From Amborella trichopoda (lineage: Eukaryota > Streptophyta > Magnoliopsida > Amborellales > Amborellaceae), in the NCBI RefSeq assembly GCF_000471905.2, contig NW_006494719.1, forward strand, positions 1,004,293 to 1,068,292: DNA of 64,000 nucleotides. The letters are read 5' to 3'. The translations under genes were made by a program, and so were the position numbers. The notes beneath the pieces were generated by a model. It made no database searches. It worked only from the letters and a program-made list of their open reading frames with translations, and was not told where the DNA came from. This document shows positions 1 to 12,650 of this stretch, one piece after another (the stretch's first letter is position 1; each line of letters starts with the position of its first letter).

Positions 1-320
1 AAAGAGAATGATCGAGTGATTGGGGGCAGAGAGTGAGATAGAGAGAGCGAGAGGAGAGAAATAGCATACTCTGAGAGAGAGAGAGATGAGCTTGAGCTCA
101 TTCGATACGCAGAGGAGAGAGAAGACGCTGAGAGAAGACGTTGGTCTCTTTCTCGATTCAAAGACGACAACCACCCAGTACCCCGTCTCTTGTACCCTGT
201 CAGATTGCACGAGAACTGACAACGACAAAGAAAGTGCATCGTGACCATCGAAAAACCCACTTTAAATCAACGCCGTTGAGCCCACCTAAACGGGATGAGC
301 GAGTGGTCTAAGCCCATTTT
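1..320. other. Unassigned GA-rich flank
   Basis: More complex and more GC-rich than the AT-rich block that follows, with several GAGA runs in the first 120 bases. No convincing coding frame, RNA gene or repeat end is visible. It may be the edge of a gene region or of another repeat that lies mostly outside the window. Confidence 0.3.
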
Positions 321-2109
321 TTTTCTATATATATATTAATTCTTTGTATTTTTTTTTTTTCAATTTTTTGGATTTTATTGCACAGATTTTTTATCTTGAT
401 TCCAAACGATTTTTTTTCCTATATTTATTTACACATATTAAACTATATTAATTTTTTCATGTTTCAACAAAAACTTTTGCAGCTGTGTATGAAAAAAATA
501 TAGCTTTCTATCTTACACATAAATTTCGTTTATATATTTGAAATCGTTAACGTTATTTGTTTTTAATATTTAAACGAATTTTTTTTTTTTTTTTAAGATT
601 CTTTACTTTTTTTAATGTGGTTAATTTTATTTTTGTTGGATAATTGGATTTTAGATTGAAAATAGAAGTTATTTTTCAATTTTTTTTTATCTGTCATTTA
701 TGGAGCACTAACATAGATTCTCATATTAGATATGTTTTATATCATTTTACTTTTTATAGAATATTTTATATATTCCCTAATATTTAATTTATATTTCCTT
801 GGTATTTAATTTATATTGTGAGGAAAAAAATTTTATTTGTATCTGTTTATTATGGTTTCTTCTTATTTTGTGTTTTGCATTATTAAATTGATAGATCACG
901 ATAATTGTTTGACACATATATTTTTTTTAATGTTGATAGTATGTGTATGATTCTACTCTTTGGTATAATTATAGATTAGTGTTTATTGATTTCTCTATTT
1001 TTAAAATATTTTAAAATTTGGATGAAATTAATATAATCATTTCATTCATATTGATCACTCAAAGTTATTTTATGAGAAATTTTTAGATTTTATCAATTAT
1101 TATATTCTTAAATATTATATTTACTATTTTTACGAAAATTTGAAGTATGAACTATAAAAATAGAATATCATCGTACACATCATAAAATAAATTTAAATTC
1201 TAAAATATATTCATGTAATAAAAAATTAGATTTAGTCCTTAATATTTTTTATTTTAGATTGATTCGGATTTCATTCCTAGAGATATTTGTCCCCATTTCC
1301 ATGCAATCTTAATATGCTATCTCTCTAATTGGATTTTTCTCCCTATTTGCATGCACTCTTACTCTTTTTTAATCTCATTAATAGTTTTTGTTTCGTAGAT
1401 ATTTTTCTCTCTCCAATGTTTCTCTCATTGCCTCTACAGAGGGAGACAAATTTTAGTTGTAAATGCAAGTTATGAAGGGAATAATCCCGTGTATTTTAAA
1501 TACACAGTAACACAATGTATTGGAATATTTTTTGCGGTTCTTTTAAAAAAATACCTTGTGCTTCCCCCCTCTCTCTTTCTTTTCAACCTTGCAGAACATA
1601 CACCCAAAATGTTGCACTTCTCTTATCCTTCTCTCCTACACTCTCTACCCAGACTACTACACTCATCCTCACGGTAAACCTCTCTCTCTAAACCTAGATT
1701 GAGCATCTTCAAATTTGTCCTCTCTCTCTCTCTCATGCAACCCCTAAATCTCCTTCCGCCTCCATCAAAACCCTCATCTCAACAAAAAATAAAACTAGGG
1801 TTTTTTTCTCCCATTAGAAGAGGAATACTTATTGCAATATTTATGAATAAGTCAAATGAATTATGTTGAGAGAAGCTTCCCTTATCTATTTTGAAGAAAT
1901 TAAAGGTTTTTAATTGTTTTTGGGTTTGATCTGAGATTGATGAATTTCCCAGTCCTTAACGTCGTTCTTTTATATCTATTTTGAAAGCTTTTTATATAAC
2001 TTGTATGTAAAGTGAAATAGGGTGGGGCAGCGGTGCAAGTTGTATGCCATGCATTCTTATTCCAAACAATAACAGTGTTCTCTTATATCACCATTTTCAA
2101 GCCTTAAAA

Positions 2110-2504
2110 GGGTGCGGTTTGTATAGAGCCTAGGCTCTAAACAATCAAATTAGAGCCTATCTTCAAATAGTGCGGAGATATGTGGTTTCAATATTAAAAT
2201 TTTTTGTGATAGCATTAAAATATATTTTCACATTTATTTATAAAGTTAAAAGCTTCAAAAATAGTAGATCATGCAGATCTATGAAAACTTGAAAATCTTG
2301 AAAATTGACGGTAAAAAAATGCATTACAAAATACACTAATTTCAAAAACTTAAAATCCATTTTTTTTTCCCATGTCCATGCAACTTGATGTCGAGATGAT
2401 CAATTTGAGTATATTTAGGCATCAAAACAACTTCTTCTAATGAAATTTTTGAGGTAGGCTCCAATTTGATTATTTAGAGCCTCGGCTCTACATAAACTTT
2501 TCCC
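2110..2504 (+). mobile_element. MULE-type MITE, copy 1 (395 bp)
   Basis: A short non-coding element with terminal inverted repeats. The left end carries GTTTGTATAGAGCC and AGGCTCTAAACAATCAAATT. The right end, read on the other strand, carries GTTTATGTAGAGCC and GAGGCTCTAAATAATCAAAT. It is flanked by GCCTTAAAA (2101-2109) and ACCTTAAAA (2505-2513), a 9-bp direct repeat with one mismatch. A second copy in opposite orientation lies at 57309-57698 with a perfect 9-bp duplication, which supports the boundaries. A 9-bp duplication is the mark of Mutator-like transposition. No coding capacity. Confidence 0.85.
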
Positions 2505-5500
2505 ACCTTAAAAATCTTCACTTGATATATCCCTTTATCTTATATTTACTCGTCGTCGTTAGGAAAAGACGAGAAAGTTGAGTTTGGAAAAAAGGAAAGA
2601 TGTACCCAATGCACTAGAAAGAGACAGAGACAGAACTTACGTTCATTTTGTAACAACACTTGCCTGCAACTCTTCTTCCCTGATACATCTTCTCTATTAA
2701 TGCTATAACAAATGGTTGTGAGAATCCCTCTCCTTGACCTTAGGATAACTCTTATTTGCACAGGACAGAAAGAGATAATGGGAATAGTTTACCGAGATAG
2801 TTTCAATATGACATAGGGAGAGAGGTGTTGGGTTTTTGGATCCATATCCTCACCTTTTTCTCATCTTCTTCCTCTAGGTCACACGATTTGGGGAGAAGGG
2901 TTGGAAGGTCAAAACCACAGACACACGTAGGGTAACATTTCAATGAGAGCAGAGAGAATGACAACATAGTAAAAATGATATCACTTAAAAACCTTGGACG
3001 AGCTCCCCAACTCAATACATTCTATGACAGTGTATTGAAATCACGAGATCATTTCCCGTAGAAATATTATTATTTTGAAGTTTTTGTGACGTACTTATTA
3101 TTTTTATTTTTTCTAATTTTTTAAAAAATTCTTACTTCTGGTTTGAACCATTGTCGCTTTCAGTGCCTACTTCCCACTAGAATGGAAAAGAGTCGGACTA
3201 CTATCCCTTGCCGTCGCCCTATTTCGAACGAGAATAGTTCATCGATCAACGACCACTACATGATCTCCCTTTAAGATAACTAGAAAAAGAATTTTTTAGT
3301 TCACTCATAAAGTCAAAGATCTTATTTTCAATATCAAAATATACCGAATAGTTGTTACAGTTCCTATCCCTAACCCAAAAAGTGTCACCATAGATAAAAC
3401 TCCAAATTTCACTGACATCAAATAGACGATGAACATTACTACAACTAGAATTGCTAGTATTACTCTTACTAAGAATGTTTTTTTTACGTATCGTATTCAC
3501 ATATAAGTACATAATAAAATTAATTGAGGGAAAGCTTTACATATTCTGCTACAAGATTTGAGAGAGCTTTCTCTTGAGCAGCAGATCTTGATCCGATGAC
3601 TCAAAGTGCTTCATTTTAAATTCTTATTGTATAAATAATTTTGTAATAAAATTTGTGGCATGTATACATTTAACAAGGATGCACAAGATAAAAATAATAA
3701 AAAATATTTTCCATGATAAAGATTACCATAATATCTTTAAAAATTTTGGAGCAGTTTGGTCATTTAATTTTATCAAAAATAAAATTTCCTTATTTTTTAG
3801 GTGTGATGCAATAAGAAGAGGGGATGCCCGAAATTTTATTGAAACATATTTTGCCGAAAATATTAACAATTAATCAGTGTTTTGACATGACATCGTGGCA
3901 TGAGCGACCTCAACCGTCTGTTCAGATGGATCAACTAAGAAGTGGTGTCACAAATAATTTATATGTATGTGAAGTTTTCTCTTAAAATTGCTAAAAATAA
4001 AAATATCAATGAATTGAAATTGATAATTACATAGATTAACATGCTACTATAAAAAAAATAAAAAATGAAAGTTTTGTACTTATATGAATAATTGTAAAAA
4101 AAAAGAAGATGCTTCCATCTTTATTGTTATTTTAATACTTATAAGTAAATAATATATTTTAAAATATAAGTAACTATAATTTAATTTATATCTTTCTATG
4201 GTGTTTACTAATTTTTATTTTTCAGTTTTCTTTTTTCTTTCTTAATATTCTCTCTCTCTCCCATGAGATGATTCTCCCATGTACTCTCTATCTTAAATGC
4301 TTTTGTATTTTTTATATTTTTTCAACATTTCTATGCACTTTTACTCTATCTTAAATACCTTCGAGTTTTTTGCGGATATTTCTCTTAACATGGTCTCTCT
4401 AGCTACAAAATCTCTCTCTCTCTCTCTTGAGAGGCAAAATATAATTAAATGTAGGTACAAGGTGCAAATAGAATTACAACCATGTTTTAAAGTTTATGAA
4501 ATACATTTTTGCACTTTTATTCTTCCAAACTTTTCACAATAATATTACTTATAATCACATAATATATTTATTGATATAACAAAAAATGATTTTAGAGTAG
4601 GTTAGAAAAAAATAGAAATAAAAAAATGATAATTGATAGAAAGTATAAATTAAATATGTTAATAAGATAACATTATTTTAAAAATAAAAAGGAAAAAAAT
4701 TATTAGTCATGTCAAAAAATGCAAAAAATAAAAACATATTTTATTCTCTACTTTTATTTTAATTCTTATTTATAATTAAATAATATTTTATAAAGTCAAA
4801 TAATTGTTTTATATATTTCTAATTTGTCTAATGATTTACGTTTTTCTGATTTGGATTCCTTTCTTAATGTGCTCTATTTACGCGAGATATTTGTTCTTAT
4901 TTCTATGTACTTTGTTTTCATTCTATCTTAATTGCTTTGCCACTTTTTAGATTGATTTTGGATTTCTTTCTTAATATGATATCTATCTCCATGAGTTTTT
5001 CTCCATATTTCAGTGTACTCTCTCTATGTCTTATGCTTCCCTATTTTTCAGATTTATTTTATCACCATTTTAATGCATTCCTATCCTAATTCAATGCTCC
5101 AATTTTTTAGATTTTGGATCTCTCTGTTTTTCTCTTTCTTTCTAGGGAGAGACAAATGATAATTAATTGTAAATACAAGTTATGAGTATAACTATAATCG
5201 TATTTTGAATTTTATGTATCATATTTTTGCATTTTTATTTTTTTATAATTTTTTGAATATTATATGCTTAGAATTACATAATATATTTACAAAGAATTTC
5301 ACAGTTGGTTACAACATATAAAATTGAATATGAAAAATAAAAAAGAAAATAGTTAACCAGAAATACTAATTATATATAGGTTAATAACATAATATTGTCG
5401 TAAAAAAGAAAAAGGAAAGTTATTGCTTATAGTGATAAATACAAAAAAAGGAAGAAATAATTCCTTCTCTGTTCTTCTTTTACTAATTATGTATAAGAAT

Positions 5501-6171
5501 ATATTTTCTAGACTAAAAAAATTATTTAATTAATATATGATGGAAATTGTAGATACAAAAAATAGGAAAAATAGAATAATAATTAACCATATAATAAATG
5601 AAATAATATTTGAGAAAATAACTACCTTTAAATGCAAGTTATATTATTTATTAGTATAGTAAAAAAATAAAATTGTTGTATTACTATAATTAGTACATAC
5701 AAAAAAATAAAAATAAAAACTCCAATTTTCGTTATTCATTTATGTTTTTCTTTTTCTGTTCCTTTCATTTTCTGTTTATAGATTTTATATTTTTTCAAAA
5801 TCGAAAACTAAATTGAAAAAAAAGAAGAAGAAAGAAGATCATCACTATCATAAAAGAAAAAATAAATAATACCAACATTATTATTAAAAATGCAATAGAT
5901 ATTTGTGTATCTTGTGATGTGCTTTTGTATGTTCATATTCTTAAATTTCGAGAATAATATTTGCTTATAAATAAATAGTATATGTACTGATATAATTAAA
6001 AAGAAATTTAATTATACTAAAAATAATATAATTGAAAATATTGAAAAGAAAAGCAAAAAATAACTAATAAAATTGAAATTATATAAGTTAATGATATATT
6101 ACCATAAAAAGAAAAGTAAAAAGTTATTGCTTATATTGTTAAATGCAAAAACTAAAAGATAATTTCCTTCG

Positions 6172-6232
6172 TTTTTTTTTTTTTTTTTTTTTAAAAAAAA
6201 TATTTTTTTTTCTTTTTTTTTTTTTACAAAAT
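6172..6232. repeat. Poly-T / poly-A tract
   Basis: About 60 bases that are almost only T with a short A run in the middle. Low-complexity DNA, with no function visible. Confidence 0.7.
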
Positions 6233-6392
6233 TATATACACGTATAAGTAAATAATATATGTAATGATATAAGTAAAACTAATTTAGTGAATGATATAAT
6301 TGAGAAGAAAAAACGTAAAACGTAATAACAAGTAAAGAAATATTTGGGCTTTAGTTCACACTCATACATAAGTGGAATGTCTTAATTAGAAT

Positions 6393-6559
6393 GAGGGAGT
6401 TATTCATACTTTCGTATTTGCTGTATTATTTTTCGATTATTTCTATCAAATGAGACCTTCAAAGTAGATCCATCTTGAGGGAGATATTCATATTTTGTAT
6501 TCATTATATTATTTTTCGATTATTTCTATCAAATGAGAACTTCAAAGTAGATCCATCTT
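6393..6559 (+). repeat. 84-bp tandem duplication
   Basis: Two adjacent copies (6393-6476 and 6477-6559), both starting GAGGGAG and ending CAAAGTAGATCCATCTT, with a few differences in the first half. It lies in the last 310 bp of the Helitron-like block. The related block at 11.0 kb has only one diverged copy, so the duplication arose in this copy. Confidence 0.85.
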
Positions 6560-6671
6560 CTCTCTTTATAATTATGTGAAGATGGAAGCTCTCTCTTTCT
6601 CTCTAAATTTGAATGTCCTTGTAAATTATCATTAAAGATAAACAATTATTTTTATGATTAACATTTAATGT

Positions 6672-6700
6672 CACGTGCAATGCACGTTCGTATCACTAAT
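6672..6700 (+). repeat. Helitron-like 3' terminus
   Basis: ACGTGCA-A-TGCACGT forms a 7-bp stem with a one-base loop (about 6673-6687). It is followed nine bases later by CTAAT (6696-6700), which fits the CTRRT end of Helitrons, and then a T, as expected for insertion between A and T. A related, more decayed end is at 11182-11204. Confidence 0.5.
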
Positions 6701-7222
6701 TCCTACAATTAATAAAAGATATTTAGACATTAATTAGAATTTGTATATCTATAATATAGGGAAAACCACTTTTACAAGGAATGTCATAATCTAAACACAC
6801 CATTGGGTTCTCCCCCAGTGTTATATCATTGTAAAGCTCAAATAATGGATCTATGTATATGGCATTGCCTCATGTTAACCATATGGGATTTTAAACCATT
6901 ATTAAATATTTTCCAATAACTAATGGGTTTCTGAGGTGCGACTTTAAATTTTTTTTTTATGAATTGGAAAACCTAATCTTCTTACAGATAAGGAGTAAAC
7001 AAGATAAAGAATTTGAAACGTAATTTACTTATCCTTTTCTTTTTGTTAGAAAACAAATTGTCTTGAAAGAACGCAATTTTTTTTTAGCAAAAGAGATCTT
7101 TTTAACAAAGAAAAGTGAATTTTTTTTTGAAATAAAGAGGGCTTCATTTTTTTAAAAAAAAACAAGAAGACAAAATAGTTTCTTTTAAAATTAAAGTGGC
7201 CTCAAAGATGATACTTTTTTAA
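6701..7222. other. AT-rich spacer
   Basis: AT-rich DNA with runs of T and A and many AAAGAA-type words near 7020-7200. No gene, RNA or mobile-element end recognised. Confidence 0.5.
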
Positions 7223-7605
7223 GGGTGCAGTTAGCATACAGATGCATCCGTAGTTGTAGAGGTAAGGTGCGCCTTCAAATTTTAGCATGGTATATAATTT
7301 TGATGTAAAATGTTCTTAGGATTATCTCAAAAAGACTATTTTTATATCTAATTATAAAATTTAAAATTTAAAAAATGGTTAAAATTAAGTAGATCTATAA
7401 ACATATGAACTATTGAAAAAGGACGGTGTATTATATGTTGTAAAATGTACTATTTTTGAGACTTAAAATTTTTTAATTTTCATGGTCATACATCTTGATG
7501 TCGAGATGATCAATCAAAGGGTTTTTAACATTAAAACTACCTTTTCCGATAGATTTTTAATGTGCATCCGTAGTTCTATATTATAAGGTTGCATCCTAAT
7601 ATAAA
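7223..7605 (+). mobile_element. Diverged relative of the MULE-type MITE
   Basis: Starts GGGTGCAGTTAGCAT, like the GGGTGCGGTTTGTAT start of the 2110 copy, and ends in a TATAAACTTTT-like segment. In the middle it shares CATCTTGATGTCGAGATGATCAAT with that copy, apart from small changes. The inner part of the inverted repeat differs (GCATCCGTAGTT in place of GAGCCTAGGCTC). This looks like a sister subfamily of about the same length. The target duplication cannot be read because the right flank is a T run. Confidence 0.6.
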
Positions 7606-7749
7606 CTTTTTTTTTTTTTTAATTATAGCAAAAGAAACTTGTTTTTTGAACAAAAGGGCTTCTTAAAAGAAGATATTTTTTTAAAAAAGGCAAAATATAT
7701 ATATTTTTTTTCTTCTGAAAATGAAAAGGCCTAAAAAGTTTTTCTTTTA

Positions 7750-9110
7750 ATTTTTTTTTTTAAATGCAAAACAAATTGGATTTAATGATGCAAACAACAA
7801 AATGTAAAGTTCAAAACATCGGTGAAGGTTGGTTTATTTATTATTATCTCTTTGGAGGTTGGTTTATGTATTTATTATCTATTTATTATATATTAAGCGA
7901 GTGCAACACCACTCTTATTATGACGCTATGTGTCTTTTTTTCATTCAATTATTATCCATCTCTCTCCCACGAGAGCAACACCCCTCTTATTATGGCGCCA
8001 CATGTCTTTTTTCATTCAATTATTATCCCTCTCTCTTTCCTACATTTTTACACGCTCTATTTTATTTATCTTAATTTACATTTTCCATCTCTCCTACATT
8101 TTTCTATTCAATTCTTATCTCTCTCTCTCATATTTCTACACATACTCTCTTTTATTTCCCTTAATTTATTCTTTCCATCTCTTCTATGTTTTTCCATTAT
8201 CTCCTACATGCATGCAAATATTAAAAATAGGCAACTCCTTTAGTTGTGGGATGACACATCATCTTCTCTCAATCTCTCATATATTTCTATATTATATCTC
8301 TCTCTCTTCATCCTACATGCATGAAAATACATACAAATAGATAACTCCTTTAGTTGTGTGATGACACATCATCTTCTCTCACTTTCAATTAAAGCAAATT
8401 TAATTTACTCATCTTTTCCGCTCTTCCACTTTTCTATATTCTCATTCTCATTCTCTTTTTCTCCCATGCATCCAAAGGCATAAAAATAGGTAACTCCTAT
8501 TTTAGTATGATGATACCTCATTTTCTAGGTAACTCGTTTTGCCGTGACTCCTTATCTTCATTCTTTCTCCAATTTAAGTAAATTCCTTTCTCTCCCCAAT
8601 TTAAATAAATTGATATCTCTCTCTCTATGATTTACTCTCACTCCCTCGTACATTTAAATAAATTGATATCTCTCTCTCCATGATTTACTCTCACTCCCTC
8701 CTACATTTAAATAAATCGAAAATAAATTGATATCTCTCTCTCCATGATTTACTCTCACTCCCTCTTACATTTATCTTCCCTTCCTACATTTATCTCTCCC
8801 ATATTTCTCTTCGTGTTCCACATACCTCTCTCCCGTATATTTTTCTCTCATCTTTCTCCTTCCTTCTTTTCTCTTCTCCTCTCACAATTTCTCCTACCCA
8901 CATTAGTATTACTCTCTCACACACACATGCACGCTACAACTCTCTCTCTTCTCTCCCTCTCTCACGCATGCCATAATTCTCTCTCTCTCTCTCTCTCTCT
9001 CTCAACTTTTAACCTCTGCTTCGCACGCAACAAATGTGAATATGCTAATGGCAATCATATTTTTTTCCTCTACATAGGTATGTTGATTTCTATTTTCTTT
9101 TGATATTGTA
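7750..9110. repeat. CT-rich low-complexity and tandem-repeat region
   Basis: Pyrimidine-rich plus strand with many CTCTCT and ACATTTTTCTA words. Long open frames here are a by-product of the composition. It holds a tandem array of about 53 bp at 8602-8770, a short CT microsatellite near 8976-9004, and paired 'ggcaactcctttagttgtg' segments at about 8229 and 8340. No gene recognised. Confidence 0.7.
8602..8770 (+). repeat. 53-bp tandem repeat, about three units
   Basis: Each unit contains AAATAAATTGATATCTCTCT, then CCATGATTTACTCTCACTCC. The units are nearly identical, so the array is fairly young. The third unit carries a small extra AAATCGAAAATA piece. Confidence 0.85.
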
Positions 9111-9940
9111 TATTGTCTAGATTCTTGCTTTTTGTTTTTTTGGTTTTCTTTTCCAAGAAACCATAGATGAAGCCCGATGGAAGAAGCGATAAAGATTGTA
9201 TCTAAGAGCCTTGGCTACTTTGAGAACCTCGATGAGCCTTTATTTGGGTGCTCATTGGATATTAGAGTTGTTTGATTTTACTTTTGGTTAGGATTAATGT
9301 AAGGACTAAATCATTTTAATTGGTTATCGGTTATACTTCTATATGTGCGATGAAGTTATGCTCATAGATGATAAAATACACCCTAATAAAATGTATTAGT
9401 TGTCATGCTTAGACCTATGCAACATTTTCATGAAGATTAGTGAATGTTATATCATGATCTTTGCATTAAGCGAATTCTCATTTTTTATATGATACTCATT
9501 GTTTAATTGCAATAATTTATTTTTTTGATATATAAATCATACAAGTATGGTGTATTTTATAGAAAATAATAATCTCTAGATAATAAATATATTTAATACT
9601 ACAATTATAACTATTTGGTTATAAATATTAATAGTAACAAAATCAATTAGTTTTATTACAATTTTTAATAATAATTATTGAATTATTTTATACTAAAATA
9701 TTACTACAATTGTCCCACGTTTTTCTCTCGTTACCAATATTCTCACATACCTACTCTCTCGCTTCCTAATAAATCAACTTTCCTAAAATTTCTCTCCTAA
9801 TAAATCTCGTTTTCCCTACTATTTTCTTTATCTTCTCTCTTCTCACTAATAATCTCTTGTACCTCCACTCTCTCCCATTCCTTATAAATCAACTTTCTAA
9901 AATTTCTCTACCCCTCTCCCCCACATTTCAAACTTCTCTC
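9111..9940. other. AT-rich spacer, no gene seen
   Basis: The first 200 bases after 9160 have more balanced composition (around 'gatgaagcccgatggaagaa') but no frame that I can support. From about 9700 CT-rich segments with TCTCCTAATAAATC words recur twice. Nothing recognised. Confidence 0.4.
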
Positions 9941-11204
9941 TGGCATAACTTATATTTTACACATATTATACTTTATTTTATTTCATATTTCAATAAAAAA
10001 AATTTCTATTTAGTGAGTGGTTGAATATATGATATAAAATGTAGCTTTCTATCTCATGTAAATTTCTTTCATATATTGGAAATCATTAATTTTATTTGTT
10101 TTCCATTTTAAAGAATTTGTTTATATTTTACATAAAAATTATCTAATTTATATTAATGAATGATATAATTGTAATTGTAAAAAATAAAAAAGTAATAATT
10201 ATAATTAATCATAAATACAAATTATAGGGGTACTAATATAATTGAGATTATTTTGTAGGAATAACTACTTTAAAATCAAGTCACATCAGTAAATAAAAAC
10301 TTTTAAAATTATAGTATCCCTGTGATTAGTAACTACAAAAAAGATGAAAAAAAATTCTTCTAATTTTCTTTATTCATTTTTTTTCTTCTTATATTTCTTT
10401 TATTTTCTATCTGTACTTTTTTTTAATAATTTTTCAAATTCAAAATAAAATAAAATAAAAAAAAATAAAATTTTTACTATCATAAAAGGAGGAAAAATAA
10501 ATAATACCAACACTATGAGTAGTTTGGATTGCATTAGATACTTGTTTATAATAATTTTATTATATGTATCATGTGACATATTTTTGTATTTTCATATTCT
10601 CTAATGTTTTTAATAATTTTTACTTATAAGTGAATAATATATGTACTTTTGTAATTTAAAATAAAATTAATTAAATTAAAAATAATATAAAAATAATATT
10701 AAGTAAAATATAGAAAACCAAAAAATAATATATAACAATACAAATTGTATAAGTTAGTATAGTAAAACTTATTATGCTAAATGAAAACAAGAAAAGATAA
10801 TTTCTTTATTGTTTTTCTTTTTTGTATCTTTAGTTTTGTCAATTTATCAAAATAATACTAACTTATAAATAAATAATATATATTAATATAAATAAAACTA
10901 ATTTAGTAAATGATGTAATTAAAAATAAAAAAAAATCAGAAAGTTGTGGGCTTTGGTTTGACCCATAAATATACATAATGCATTAAATTATAATAAGAGA
11001 AAAATATTTTTATTTTTGTATTCACTGTATTGTTTTTCAATTATTTTTATTTAAGACCGAGAAAGTAGGTATATATTCTCTCTCTATAATTAAATGAATA
11101 TAGATCTATTAGAAGCTCTCTCTCTATAATCGAAAATCCTTTTAAAATATTATGTTTAAATAGTTTTTTTATAATTAAAATAATTTCACGTGCATGTCTC
11201 TAGT
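9941..11204 (+). mobile_element. AT-rich Helitron-like block, copy 2
   Basis: Shorter relative of the block ending at 6700. It shares its beginning (about 9960-10140 with about 430-600) and its last kilobase with copy 1 but lacks the long middle. It ends CTAGT (11200-11204) followed by T, consistent with a Helitron 3' end. The hairpin before it is decayed (ACGTGCATGT). No coding capacity. The 5' end was not found. Confidence 0.35.
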
Positions 11205-11947
11205 TTATTATTCTCTCACTTCATGAGGAGAGAAAAGAAGCAACAAAACTCTTTTTTTTCGAAGGCAAAGTCATTTAAGGTGACCCATAACTAAACGTTG
11301 GTTTACAAATAATTCACCGGCAACACTACAACAGAAGCTCCTCAACTTGAGGTATTAGACTAACAAATCAGAAACAAATCTCAAAGAGAACATGGAAAAG
11401 TGAATAAAGAAAGTGCCGACTTGGATAAGGAACACCGAGCTTTTTTTTAAGGTGAATAGGCTTCAGACTGCAATTTTTTCAAGACATTTTTTTTTTTTTT
11501 ATTCTTTTAGACATCCGCAAAAACCTCTAAGATTTTCCTTTTTCTTTTCTTATTTATTTATTTATTATGATGATCCCCGTGCGAGAATGACAAAACCAAA
11601 ATCCTAGAGTTCCAAGGTCGTACGCAATTTGTTTATCAACCCTAAAAGCCTCTTTCAATCTCTCTGCAAAAATTCACACCCCACCCCAAATCTCTTTTAC
11701 TCTCGGTAACCCATTTAAAAATCTCTCGCCTCCCTTAACGATCTCAAGCTAAATCACATTTAAGGACCCAAGTTAATGCCCACTTAAACGCCCTTCTAAT
11801 AGACTTTTCGCCACTGCAAATTCACCGCCTATAAACCAAAACCTAAGGCACAAAGAAGCTAGCCTTTCTCATAGGTGGACCATCTAAAAGATGAAACAGT
11901 AAAGAACGTCAAAAAAAAGCTTCTCTCCTAATTCTTTTATGTTTTTT
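11205..11947. other. Spacer with no supported gene
   Basis: Mixed composition with T-rich runs near 11490-11570. No frame with recognisable domains, and no repeat ends apart from the start of the terminal inverted repeat that follows. Confidence 0.4.
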
Positions 11948-12403
11948 CTACAGCATAGAAGTTCTATCCTCCCCCTTATCCAACCGTCCATTCTGAGTGG
12001 AGGGCTAAGATTGTCCCAATCACAATGTCATGTCTCTACATTATTTTTTTTCTATAAACTATTTTGATACCAAATTTTGAACGTCCATTCCTCTATTAAA
12101 CTCGTACTAGAGAAAAATATAAAAACATATTTTCAATAAAATAAAATGACCAAAATCCCCCTAAAAGTTTCAAAGGGTATTTTGGTCATTATATTTTATC
12201 AGAAAACTATTTTTAATATTTTTATAGGTGCGTCCCAATGAGAAGATGGCGCGTACCAAATTTCATATTCATACAATTTGTATGAAAAAAACTAAAAATA
12301 AAATACTTTAAGACGTTAGATCTAAGATCAAACGGTGAGTGGCTCTCTTGGTCCAAATTGGATGGCTAGATGGTAGGGGGAGGATAGAACTTCTATGCTG
12401 TAG
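11948..12403. mobile_element. Terminal-inverted-repeat element (about 456 bp core)
   Basis: The left end begins CTACAGCATAGAAGTTCTAT and continues CCTCCCCCTTATCCA. The right end, read on the other strand, begins with the same 20 bases and continues CCTCCCCCTACCATC, so the first 28 bases or more are identical. Weaker inverted similarity extends about 15-25 bp further on both sides ('cttttatg' against 'tttctatg'). The interior has a second inverted pair, AAATACCCTTTGAAAC-like and 'aaaatgaccaaaat'. No coding frame. It is a MITE-like DNA transposon, probably MULE-type, but no target duplication was identified. Confidence 0.75.
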
Positions 12404-12625
12404 GGGAAGCATAGAAACCTTTCCCCCAAAATAAAGTCACGCTCGTTTGGGAAAAAGCAACAAAGCTATTCAATTTTTATTTTTCTTTTTTGGCTTTTAT
12501 TAACTGTGCCCACAAAAGGAGATTTAGGGCTATGTTTTTTTATCTTTTTTTTTTTATGAAAATTAAAAATTTGAAGATTTCAGGATGTTTTTAATGGTCT
12601 AGATATACGGATTTGAAGCTTGAGA

Positions 12626-12645
12626 GCCCCAAAGTAGGTGCCAAA
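12626..12645 (-). other. Primer-binding-site-like sequence next to the outer LTR
   Basis: On the minus strand this reads TTTGGCACCTACTTTGGGGC, close to the TTTGGCGCCCACCGTGGGGC seen at element E and starting TTTGG as expected for pairing with a tRNA 3' end. It sits five bases from the end of the LTR that starts at 12651, so it marks the inner side of a minus-oriented element whose interior lies to the left but is no longer recognisable. Confidence 0.55.
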
Positions 12646-12650
12646 TTATT

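Larger units (their letters stand above)
321..6700 (+). mobile_element. AT-rich Helitron-like block, copy 1 (5' end uncertain)
   Basis: Strongly AT-rich, no believable gene. Two parts resemble the block at about 9940-11204 in the same order: about 430-600 matches about 9960-10140 (shared 'tagctttctatct' and 'ttaaatttcgtt'-like segments), and about 5640-6700 matches about 10260-11204 (shared 'aaataataccaaca', 'aaaactaatttagt'). The right end has Helitron character: a short hairpin, then CTAAT, then a T. A start near 324 (TCTATATATA) would suit a Helitron, but the base before it is T rather than the expected A, so the left end is unproven. About 960-5600 holds diverged internal duplications of 'ctatctcttaatgcattttt'-like CT/AT segments and the MITE at 2110. 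No Rep/helicase protein is visible, so it would be non-autonomous. Confidence 0.35.

Noticed and set aside
1489-4542. Several 60-90 residue frames in the AT-rich block
   Set aside because: Composition-driven, no domains, no codon signal. The block reads as repeat DNA.
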